Made by a program: the position numbers and the translations under genes
In this document: piece by piece, positions 1 through 8,648 of the stretch
How the letters are laid out: each line of letters starts with the position of its first letter
Position numbering within the stretch: the stretch's first letter is position 1
Assembly (NCBI GenBank): GCA_038231615.1
Contig: JBBRLA010000209.1
Span: 1-12,377 of the forward strand
Length of the DNA stretch: 12,377 nucleotides
Source of the DNA: JBBRLA01 sp038231615
Lineage (GTDB): Bacteria; Myxococcota_A; Polyangia; Palsa-1104; JAEUJZ01
Direction: 5' to 3'
The notes under the pieces: generated by a model
Databases searched by the model: none
What the model saw: only the letters and a program-made list of their open reading frames with translations
Told to the model about the DNA's origin: nothing

Positions 1-103
1 CCAGGGGATCACCCGGCAACGTCATCAGTAGCCAGTACTACTCTCTCGACGGCCCCTCGACGGGACACATTCAGCTGGCGTTGATTTCGACATAAGCCTT
101 TGA
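1..103. other. Left edge without recognisable gene
   Basis: I see no convincing coding sequence in these bases. An in-frame TGA at 101-103 closes the reading frame that becomes the transposase remnant to the right, so any original N-terminal part of the transposase is lost or shifted here. No inverted terminal repeat or target duplication can be assigned because the outer flank is outside the window. Confidence 0.4.
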
Positions 104-805
104 GGTGCTCCCGTCGGAGGCTCGACTCCAGAAGCACACCCGTGCCAAGAGTGCAACGGGCCAACGGAGTCCCAGGGACGCCGGGGTCGAAACTGGGACG
201 GCATGGTCGGCCCGCTTGTGCTCAAGCGCCGATACAGCTACTGCAAGGGATGGGGAAAGGGACGCGCCCCTGCACAGCAGGCGCTGGGGCTGCCCGACGG
301 AGATTTCACCCCCCGACTGGAGGAGGTGTGCACGATGATGGCCACCACGTTGCCCTTCGGCACGGCCACCGGGCTGGTCTCCAAGCTGTGCGGCATCCAG
401 GTCAGCATCAAGGCCGTGGAGGGCATGGTCGAGCGCCGAGCGGAACAGGTCGCGGCCCAGGACCAAGAGGAAGCGGCGCGGGTCGAGCAAGCCGAGGCCA
501 ACAAGGTCATCCAATCGCTCCGCTTCCTGCGCCCCTCAGGAGCCCAGACGCGCAAGCTCGTCGAGCAACTGGGCACCTACCTGACCAACAATCTGGATTG
601 CATGGACTATCCCGCCTACCGAGCCCGTGGCCTCCGCATCAGCAGCGGCGCCGTGGAGAGCGCCAACTACCACGTCACCGGCACGCGGCTCAAGCTCCAG
701 GGCATGCGCTGGTCACAGGAGGGTGCGGGCCACATGGCGTTGCTCCGCGCCGACCTGTTCAACGGCCAATGGGAAGCCAGAACCAAGCAGCTACTCGCCG
801 CTTGA
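104..805 (+). pseudogene. ISKra4-type transposase remnant, internally deleted
   Basis: This resembles ISKra4-family DDE transposases. From 140 the frame reads a zinc-ribbon-like start (PCQECNGP, then GRRGR), then GPLVLKRRYSYC and ALGLPDGDFTPRLEEV, matching the family pattern of CxxCGGP, G-P-V-x-L-R-R-x-Y-Y-x-C and LGLPxGxFTPxL. The second Cys pair is broken: the sequence reads CKGW where CxxC is expected. The helical TATGLVSKLCGIQVSIKAVEGMVE region follows. It then jumps at about nt 500-512 straight to the C-terminal part (YLTNNLDCMDYPAYR, then SSGAVESANYHVTGTRLK and GMRWSQEG), which carries the final catalytic Glu (AVES). The roughly 200-residue middle with the two catalytic Asp is missing. 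The frame stays open, so the deletion was in frame; only the start is unclear (ATG at 203 lies inside the conserved region). It ends 33 bp from the stop of the convergent operon. It should be inactive. Family assignment rests on motif memory. Confidence 0.75.
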
Positions 806-818
806 CCCCGATCGCAGG

Positions 819-840
819 GAACCGCGCCCCACACCGGTTC
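819..840. terminator. Weak hairpin between convergent genes
   Basis: GAACCG (819-824) and CGGTTC (835-840) form a 6-bp stem around a 10-nt loop in the 33-bp gap between the transposase remnant and the operon's last stop codon. There is no T-run on either strand, so it is at most a weak or factor-dependent terminator. Confidence 0.2.
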
Positions 841-3706
841 AGGGCCGCGCATGGGCCCAGCCCAGCGCCTGTCCCACGGCGGCCAGCACCAGCGCCTCCC
901 GCTCGGTCCGCCGCGCCCGGGACAGGGCCGCCGCCGCCTCCTTGCCGCCCAGCTTGCCCAGCGCCGTGGCCGCCGCCGCCCGCACCGGCACATACGGGTC
1001 CCCGAGCAGCATCTCCGAGAGCTTCAGCACCGCCCTCCCCTGCCCCAGAAGCCCCAGCGCCACCACCACGTCCACCCTGCTGCGGACATTGTCCAGTTGC
1101 TGAAGCAACGGCTCCAGCGCCCGCGGGTCGCGACTGCCCCCCAGCCCCAGGATGAGCGGCCTCACCCGATCTGGATCATCCAGCACCATGCCCACCGGCA
1201 GCGCCACCAGCAGCAACGGCACCACCTCCCCGCCAGCAGCACCGACATGAGGCAGCAGCGCCAGCGCCCCGAACATCCGCAGCTTGCCCTCCGCCGCCTC
1301 GTCCCGGATCACCGAACCCACCTCCGGCAACACCGCCGCGTCTCCCTGCGAAAGCCGTACCACCATCGCCCAGCGCCGCATCTCCGTGTCCCCCGAGCCC
1401 GCCGCCATGCCTGCGGCCAGCGCCGCCCGTGCCTCGACCCCGCCGCACGCCCCCCCGCCATCTTCAACGGGCACGGGCGCGCCCCCTCCAGCAGGCGCCC
1501 CCAGCGCCCGCGCCTCCACGCACAGTTCCGCCAGAAGCGCCATCGCCTCCCGCCGCACCAGAAGCGGCAGGTCCATCGCCACCACCAGCCGCGCCAGCCC
1601 CGGCGCCGCGTCCCGATCGCCCGCCCGCCCCCGCAGCAGCACCTGCTGCGGGCCCTCGCCATCGCCAATGGGCCCGCCCGGCCCTTGCTCGAACTGGCTG
1701 GCCTCCAGCAGATACCGCGAGAGTTGCTCTCGCAGCGCCCGCGCCCGCTCAGGCTCCGCCTCGATGCGGTTCTTCCGCTCCTCCGGGTCCCGCGACAGAT
1801 CATAAAGCGCGCAGGTATCTGTGCTCCGATCGCAGATCAGCTTGTCGCTGCCCATCACCACCATGATCTTCCGCCCGATCTCCCCGAAGATCGGCCCCGG
1901 CGGCGGCCGCGCCCCCTCGGGCAGGTACGGCAAAAGGTCCCGCCCGCGCATCCGCGCCGAGGGCGCGATGTCCAAAAGCCCCAGGATTGTCGGCGCCACG
2001 TCGATCAGCCCCACCGGCTCGGCCACCTGCCGCGGCGAAAGACGCGACGGCTGCGCAAGATCCGCCAGGAAGAGCGGCACATGCACCTGCTCCTCGTAGA
2101 GCGTGGTGCCGTGATAGCGCCCCCCGTGCTCGCCAAACTCCTCCCCGTGGTCCGCAGCCAGGATTACCAGCGCCCGCGGCCGGTGTACTCGCAGGTACCC
2201 GAGCAACCGCCCGATCTCCTGGTCCACGAAGCGCACCTCCCCGTCGTAGCGCTCCCGATCTGTCGCCCGCGGCCCCGGCCCGCCGGGGTGGACATCATAG
2301 GGCTCGTGGGGCTCCAGATAATGCACCCAGACAAAGGTCCGCTCCGGACGCTCCGTCGAAAGGAAGTACACCACCTGATCCGTCCGCCCCGGTCCCGAAA
2401 GATACTCGTACTTGACGTACTCGAAACCGTATGCCGACTCCTCCAATCGCTTCAGGCGCTCATGCTCGATGAAGAACACCGATGGTGGAAAGAACGCCGC
2501 TGTCTTGAACCGCGCCCGGCGCAGGATCATCGGCAGCGTCTCGTGGTCGGCGGCGTCCTGCCCCATCGTCAAAAGCGCATACACCGGCTTGCCGGTCAAA
2601 AGCGTCGCCACCGCGAACGAGGTATGTGGCACCTGCGTATACGCCCGCTCGAACCGCACCCCGCCGGCCGCCAGCGCCGATGCCACCGGCATTGTCGCCG
2701 GCCGCAGGCGATCGTAGCGCAGGGCGTCCACCGTGATCAGAAAGACGTCGCTTTCCGGCAGCCGCTGTGCCCGCTCCGGCATCGCCACCCCCTGCGCCGC
2801 GGACTCCCCACCCGAACCTGCCGCGCCCGCCACCGCCGTCCCCGAAAGACCGTCCCGCTCGGGCATCGCCAGCGCATGCAGCCGCAGCACCCGCGAGGCC
2901 AGCGACGAATGCTCCAGTGCCAGCCCGCGGAAGGTCAGCGCCCGGGTCAGCCGCGAAAGCAAAAGACCCCCGACGATGACCAGCGCCAGCGTCACCGACA
3001 GCATCAAGAATTCGTCGTTCAGCCAGCGCCGCCGCAGCCAGTTCCTGCTCAGACACAGGAACAGGGTCCCGAGCTGCGCGCTCACCCCCACCAGCACGAA
3101 AAGGCTCAGGTGGAACCACTCATAAAGCCGCGGCAGCACCCGCTGGTCCGCCACGAAGAGCCCGATCGCCAGCCCCCAGAACAGGAGGCCCATCCCCGCC
3201 GCCCGCCGCGGCCGCCGCGGGCCGCCATCGTCCACCCAGGCCAGAAGCCGCAGCACCCGCACGATCCCCAGGCTCAACAAAAAGAGGCTCAAAACCCCCA
3301 GGACCAGCGCGATCAGGTCATGCCCGGGAATCTGCTGCGCCCGCGGCCCGCGAAAGATCTGCGCGCACACATAGACCACCGCCGGCGTCGCCAGAAACGC
3401 CCCCAGCCGGCCGAACCACGGGGCGGTGCGCGTCGGCGAGCTGGAATCGGCCAGCGCCCGAGAGAGCACCCCCAGCATCACCCCCGCCGCCCCCTCGATC
3501 ATCCCCAGCACCACCGCCGGCACCAGCGCCGCGCTTGCCACCAGCAGCCCGAACCACGCCGCCTCCGCCGGGGCCTCGAAGTTGCCGGTGGCCCGACACA
3601 GCGCCCACCCGCCATCCAGCGCCCCCAGAAGCAGCCCCGTGAGCAACGCCACGCCCACGCCCACCCGCATGCCGCGCAAAAGCGCCGAGACCCGCGGGCT
3701 CATCAT
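839..3706 (-). CDS. Membrane sulfatase/alkaline-phosphatase-fold protein with HEAT-like repeats
   Basis: The 955-residue protein has three parts. Residues 1-255 are membrane-embedded, with hydrophobic segments near 17-38, 52-80, 102-118, 130-152, 171-187, 197-219 and 233-252. Residues 318-650 are an alkaline-phosphatase-superfamily domain: ITVDALRYD (metal ligand D327), PHTSFAVATLLTGK, VHYLEPHEPYD, AADHGEEFGEHGG (D519/H520) and RYHGTT (H532). About 680-955 are HEAT/PBS-lyase-like helical repeats such as DPYVPVRAAAATALGKLG. The formylglycine motif CxPxR is absent; the equivalent position is Thr362, as in phosphoglycerol and phosphoethanolamine transferases of the superfamily. Sulfatase activity is therefore doubtful; a phosphotransferase or phosphodiesterase acting outside the membrane is an alternative. 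The substrate is unknown. The start codon overlaps the radA stop by 4 nt (ATGA), which suggests translational coupling; a second ATG lies one codon downstream. It is the last gene of the minus-strand operon. Confidence 0.85.
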   Translation of the reverse strand: MMSPRVSALLRGMRVGVGVALLTGLLLGALDGGWALCRATGNFEAPAEAAWFGLLVASAALVPAVVLGMIEGAAGVMLGVLSRALADSSSPTRTAPWFGRLGAFLATPAVVYVCAQIFRGPRAQQIPGHDLIALVLGVLSLFLLSLGIVRVLRLLAWVDDGGPRRPRRAAGMGLLFWGLAIGLFVADQRVLPRLYEWFHLSLFVLVGVSAQLGTLFLCLSRNWLRRRWLNDEFLMLSVTLALVIVGGLLLSRLTRALTFRGLALEHSSLASRVLRLHALAMPERDGLSGTAVAGAAGSGGESAAQGVAMPERAQRLPESDVFLITVDALRYDRLRPATMPVASALAAGGVRFERAYTQVPHTSFAVATLLTGKPVYALLTMGQDAADHETLPMILRRARFKTAAFFPPSVFFIEHERLKRLEESAYGFEYVKYEYLSGPGRTDQVVYFLSTERPERTFVWVHYLEPHEPYDVHPGGPGPRATDRERYDGEVRFVDQEIGRLLGYLRVHRPRALVILAADHGEEFGEHGGRYHGTTLYEEQVHVPLFLADLAQPSRLSPRQVAEPVGLIDVAPTILGLLDIAPSARMRGRDLLPYLPEGARPPPGPIFGEIGRKIMVVMGSDKLICDRSTDTCALYDLSRDPEERKNRIEAEPERARALREQLSRYLLEASQFEQGPGGPIGDGEGPQQVLLRGRAGDRDAAPGLARLVVAMDLPLLVRREAMALLAELCVEARALGAPAGGGAPVPVEDGGGACGGVEARAALAAGMAAGSGDTEMRRWAMVVRLSQGDAAVLPEVGSVIRDEAAEGKLRMFGALALLPHVGAAGGEVVPLLLVALPVGMVLDDPDRVRPLILGLGGSRDPRALEPLLQQLDNVRSRVDVVVALGLLGQGRAVLKLSEMLLGDPYVPVRAAAATALGKLGGKEAAAALSRARRTEREALVLAAVGQALGWAHARP

Positions 3707-5382
3707 CTGGACCCCGGGCCGGCCGGCGACCGCGCCCCCCGCTCCAGCAGCAGCGCGTCGATCGCCGACGACAGATCCCGCACCCCGACCAGCTCTATCG
3801 AACCCAGCGACCCTGGCAAAAGCTTCCGCACCTGCTTAGCGCTCGCCTCCGGCAGCACGCAGCGTCGGAAGCCCAGCTTCCCCGCCTCCTTGATCCGCAC
3901 CTCCGCCTGGGGCACCGCCCGGATCTCCCCCGAAAGCCCCACCTCGCCAAAACACACCGCCGACCCGTCCACCTCCCGCCCGGCGATGCTCGAGGCCACC
4001 GCCACCGCCACCGCCAAGTCCGCTGCCGTCTCCTCCAGGCGGATGCCGCCGGCCACGTTGACGAACACGTCCTGCCCCAGCACATCCATCCCGACCCGGC
4101 GCTCGATCACCGCCAAAAGCATCGCCAGCCGATACGGGTCCACCCCGATCGCCGTCCGCCGCGGCACCCCGATCGCATGGGCCACCAGCGCCTGCACTTC
4201 CAAAAGCAGCGGCAGCGAACCCTCCATCGCCGCGGTCACCGCCGACCCGGGCACCCCCAGGGGCCGCTCCGACAGGAAGAGCGCCGACGGGTCGTTGACC
4301 TCGAAGAGCCCCTCGCCGCGCATCTCGAACACGCCGATCTCGCTGGTGGCGCCGAAGCGGTTCTTGCTCGACCGCAGAATGCGGTAGGGATGGCCCCGCT
4401 CCCCTTCGAAAAGGATCACCGCGTCCACCAGGTGCTCCAGCGTCTTGGGCCCCGCCAGCGACCCCTCCTTGGTGACGTGGCCGATCAGGATCGTGGCAAT
4501 GTCCCGCTCCTTGGCGAAGGGCATCATCCGCGCCGCCGCCTCGCGCACTTGAGACACGCTCCCCGGCACCCCCACCACCCCATCTACCAGCACCGTCTGG
4601 ATCGAGTCGATCGCCAGCACCCGCGGCGAGAGTCGCCCGGCCTCATCGAGGATTGCCTCCAGGCGGTTTTCCGACAGAATGCGCACCCCGGGACGGGTGA
4701 TCTCCAGCCGCCGCGCCCGCAGCGCCGACTGCGCCATCGACTCCTCGCCGCTCACATAAAGGACCTGCGCGTCCTTGCCCTCCTGTCGCGAAAACCCCTG
4801 CATCATCTGCAAAAGCAAGGTCGACTTGCCGATCCCCGGGTCCCCGCCCAGAAGCACCAGGGACCCCGGCACCAGGCCCCCGCCCAGCACCCGATCCACC
4901 CCAGGCAGCCCCGATCGCAGCCGCTCCGCCTGCGCGTCCGCCCGGGTGTCCACGCTGATGATCGGCTGGGAGCGCAGCGCCACCTCGGGCACATGGACCG
5001 AGGCCAACCGCCGCCGGCCCGCCGGGGCACTGGCGCCCGCCGCCCCAAACGTCCCCTGCGACAAAGGCGCATCGGCAGCCCCCGGCGATAAAGGCGCATC
5101 GGCAGCCCCCGGCGATAAAGGCGCATCGGCAGCCCCCGGCGCCCACGGCATCTTGGCCGATCCCGACCCCGGCGCCCCCGCCAACCCAGCCATTCGTGGC
5201 GGGCCCGGGATCGGCACCGTCGGCGACCGCACCCCCGCGCTCACCGAGTAGGGCCCCCGGGGCGGCAGCACTGCCTGCTCCAGAAGGGTATTCCACGTGC
5301 CGCACTCGCCGCACTTCCCCATCCACTTGGGATGCGACGCCCCGCAGGACCCGCACACAAACTGCGTCTTCGCCTTCGCCAT
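3703..5382 (-). CDS. radA: DNA repair protein RadA (Sms)
   Basis: RadA is a RecA-like, DnaB-type ATPase that promotes branch migration and processes recombination intermediates in the cytoplasm. The 559-residue protein shows the full family architecture: an N-terminal zinc finger with C10, C13, C24 and C27 (CGSCG and CGECG); a RecA-fold ATPase with Walker A GGDPGIGKST at 179-188 and Walker B VLAIDS at 255-260; the diagnostic RadA motif KNRFG at 340-344; and a C-terminal Lon-protease-like domain (PRRTAIGVDPYRLAMLLAV onward, then VNVAGGIRLEETAADLAVAVA). It is about 100 residues longer than E. coli RadA. The excess sits in a Pro/Ala/Gly-rich linker (about 40-125) between zinc finger and ATPase, which contains a threefold 9-residue repeat. 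It starts 3 nt after the upstream desulfhydrase stop, with a GGGA-type Shine-Dalgarno in that gene's end, and overlaps the downstream gene by 4 nt. Confidence 0.97.
   Translation of the reverse strand: MAKAKTQFVCGSCGASHPKWMGKCGECGTWNTLLEQAVLPPRGPYSVSAGVRSPTVPIPGPPRMAGLAGAPGSGSAKMPWAPGAADAPLSPGAADAPLSPGAADAPLSQGTFGAAGASAPAGRRRLASVHVPEVALRSQPIISVDTRADAQAERLRSGLPGVDRVLGGGLVPGSLVLLGGDPGIGKSTLLLQMMQGFSRQEGKDAQVLYVSGEESMAQSALRARRLEITRPGVRILSENRLEAILDEAGRLSPRVLAIDSIQTVLVDGVVGVPGSVSQVREAAARMMPFAKERDIATILIGHVTKEGSLAGPKTLEHLVDAVILFEGERGHPYRILRSSKNRFGATSEIGVFEMRGEGLFEVNDPSALFLSERPLGVPGSAVTAAMEGSLPLLLEVQALVAHAIGVPRRTAIGVDPYRLAMLLAVIERRVGMDVLGQDVFVNVAGGIRLEETAADLAVAVAVASSIAGREVDGSAVCFGEVGLSGEIRAVPQAEVRIKEAGKLGFRRCVLPEASAKQVRKLLPGSLGSIELVGVRDLSSAIDALLLERGARSPAGPGSR
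5063..5140. repeat. 27-bp tandem repeat inside radA linker
   Basis: Two perfect 27-bp units (5063-5089, 5090-5116) and a third, truncated at 24 bp (5117-5140), lie in tandem. On the coding strand they give GAADAPLSP, GAADAPLSP and GAADAPLSQ, about residues 83-109 of RadA, between zinc finger and ATPase. The unit is a multiple of three, so copy-number change would keep the frame. The near identity suggests recent duplication. Confidence 0.9.
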
Positions 5383-5385
5383 ACG

Positions 5386-6474
5386 CTAGGTTCCCGACCC
5401 CTTCTCATGCCCCGGCTCACGCTCCAGCACCGATGACAGCTCCGCCGCCTTCGATCCATCAAAGAGCCCGAACATCCCCCCGGTGTGCAAAAAGACGATC
5501 CGCTTCCCCAGCGCCCAAAGATCCTCCCGCAGCCGATCAACCATCCCGAACATCGCCTTCCCCGTATACACCGGGTCCAGCACTAGCCCCGAGGCCCGGC
5601 ACACGTCGCCGATCAACAAAAGCTCCGCCGGCCGCGACAGGGCATAGCCCCGCCCCACGTACCCGTCCAGCATCTCGAAGTCCTCCCGCCGCGCCAAAAG
5701 CCGCCCCGCCTCGACGATGCCGTGGCGTCGTGCCGCCTCTTCCAGGATGCCAGCCATGAGGTTCACAAAATACGCCCGGTCATCGCAGACATTCACCCCC
5801 ACCACCCGCCAGGGCAGCCCCAGAAGGTGCACCCCCAGCAGCAGCCCGGCCCCCGTGCCCCCCGATCCGGCGGCATGGACGATCGTCAGCGGCCCCTCCG
5901 GCATCTGTGCCAAAAGTTCCGCCACCGCCGCCACGTAGCCGAAGCAGCCCAGGGCATTCGATCCCCCCTCCGGGATGACATAGCCCCGCCGGCCCGCCTT
6001 GGCCAGCTCCTCCACCATCGCTGACATCAGCTCCGTTCGCCGCTGGTACTGCGTCGGCGTGATGAAACGAAGCTGTGCACCGCAGAGACGATCGAGCAAC
6101 ATGTTCCCATCCGCTGCCGGCGGCCTCGCCGGGTCCGCCGTCCGCAAAAAGAGCACGCTGGAAAGGCCGATCTGCGCCGCCGCCAGCGCCGTGGCCCGAC
6201 AGTGGTTCGACTGCGCCCCGCCGCAGGTGATCACCGTGTCCGCGCCTTCTCGCCGCGCCTGGGCCAGCAGGAACTCCAGTTTGCGCACCTTGTTCCCCGA
6301 CAGCTCCGCCCCGGTCAGGTCGTCGCGCTTCACCCACAGCTCCGGCGGCGCCTGTCCCGACCCAGACAACGGCAGCAGCGCCGAGAGCAGCCGCGGCGGG
6401 CGCACGACCTTGGTGGGCAGGTTCGCCAGCAGAAGACGACTCGGGAGCCGATGGGAAATTTCGTCAGGACACAT
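5386..6474 (-). CDS. dcyD: PLP-dependent D-cysteine desulfhydrase-like enzyme
   Basis: It likely converts D-cysteine to pyruvate, H2S and ammonia. It belongs to fold-type II PLP enzymes (ACC deaminase/D-cysteine desulfhydrase family). Numbered from the chosen start (362 residues): SGNKVRKLEFL carries the Schiff-base Lys62; CGGAQSNHCRATA is the substrate-binding region; IPEGGSNALGCFGY follows; GSGGTGAG (203-210) binds the PLP phosphate; DPVYTGKAM is at 300-308; FLHTGG is at 328-333. Two positions separate the subfamilies: ACC deaminases have Glu (YEGK) and Leu (HLGG), whereas this protein has Thr at both (YTGK, HTGG), as in E. coli DcyD. The frame is open to a TTG at 6603, but that extension (MEVIWGFG...) does not look like family sequence. 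I prefer ATG at 6474, although no clear Shine-Dalgarno precedes it; ATG at 6519 is an alternative. It is the first gene of the minus-strand operon. Confidence 0.85.
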   Translation of the reverse strand: MCPDEISHRLPSRLLLANLPTKVVRPPRLLSALLPLSGSGQAPPELWVKRDDLTGAELSGNKVRKLEFLLAQARREGADTVITCGGAQSNHCRATALAAAQIGLSSVLFLRTADPARPPAADGNMLLDRLCGAQLRFITPTQYQRRTELMSAMVEELAKAGRRGYVIPEGGSNALGCFGYVAAVAELLAQMPEGPLTIVHAAGSGGTGAGLLLGVHLLGLPWRVVGVNVCDDRAYFVNLMAGILEEAARRHGIVEAGRLLARREDFEMLDGYVGRGYALSRPAELLLIGDVCRASGLVLDPVYTGKAMFGMVDRLREDLWALGKRIVFLHTGGMFGLFDGSKAAELSSVLEREPGHEKGSGT

Positions 6475-6689
6475 GATGGAAAGAAGTTGTACGGGATGAC
6501 CGCCCACAGGACAAGTCATGCACACACCCGTCGCGGCGTCCCGCTTCACCCGCTGCGCCAAACCAGCCCCGAAATGGCACCCGAAACCCCAAATGACCTC
6601 CAACCGCGCGAGAATTTGCAGGAATTTTCCACCCGGTCCTACGCGTTCCCGGTTGCTCTGATGCCGTGAGGGCGGTACCTTAAGGCGCC
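6475..6689. promoter_or_regulatory. Divergent intergenic region
   Basis: This 215-bp gap must hold promoters for the operon on the left and the mutase on the right. It contains the window's few AT-richer bases around 6611-6630. The best plus-strand sigma70-like pair is poor: TTGCTC (6653-6658), 17 nt, TACCTT (6676-6681), which would leave almost no leader before the ATG at 6690. AAGG at 6682-6685 could serve as the mutase ribosome binding site. I found no cobalamin-riboswitch B12-box sequence and no clear operator palindrome. Confidence 0.35.
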
Positions 6690-8483
<1,794 letters not shown>

Positions 8484-8560
8484 TTCGTGCCCGGCGCTTT
8501 AGCGCGGAGAATCCGGGTGTCATAGCGAGCGGCTATCTTCGTCGCGATGCAGGAAAGCTG

Positions 8561-8590
8561 TTGATCCCATGCTTGAAAATGGCGTAGTAT
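8561..8590 (+). promoter_or_regulatory. Sigma70-like promoter for the HU/IHF gene
   Basis: TTGATC (8561-8566) and TAGTAT (8585-8590) are separated by 18 nt in a locally AT-richer stretch. Each hexamer matches the consensus at four to five positions. Transcription would start about 50 nt before the HU/IHF start codon. This gap separates the gene from the upstream mutase gene and supports independent expression. Confidence 0.5.
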
Positions 8591-8634
8591 GAAGTCTCTG
8601 AGGAGCGACTTCGCCTCAATGCCCCACGCCCCGC

Positions 8635-8640
8635 GGGAGG
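8635..8640 (+). promoter_or_regulatory. Shine-Dalgarno of HU/IHF gene
   Basis: GGGAGG lies 8 nt upstream of the ATG at 8649. It decides the start: the in-frame ATG at 8589, 20 codons upstream, has no comparable site, and HU/IHF proteins conventionally begin at the MTKSDLIE sequence. Confidence 0.8.
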
Positions 8641-8648
8641 CACGTAGT

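Noticed and set aside
100..1155. 351-codon plus-strand frame spanning the transposase remnant and the operon end
   Set aside because: Low-complexity Arg/Pro/Ala product in the wrong frame of the transposase and antisense to the HEAT region.
851..4387. Very long open frame of 1178 codons on the plus strand opposite the operon
   Set aside because: It is the antisense shadow of the two real minus-strand genes. Its product is Arg/Pro/His-rich with no domain, as expected for GC-rich antisense frames.
6475..6603. Upstream extension of the desulfhydrase to a TTG start
   Set aside because: The added 43 residues do not resemble the family N-terminus, and no ribosome binding site precedes the TTG.
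6475..6689. Cobalamin riboswitch upstream of the B12-dependent mutase
   Set aside because: No B12-box-like sequence or compatible helices could be found by eye in either orientation.
8589..8648. Upstream ATG for the HU/IHF gene
   Set aside because: It lacks a Shine-Dalgarno and adds 20 non-family residues, while ATG 8649 has GGGAGG at 8-nt spacing and matches the family start.
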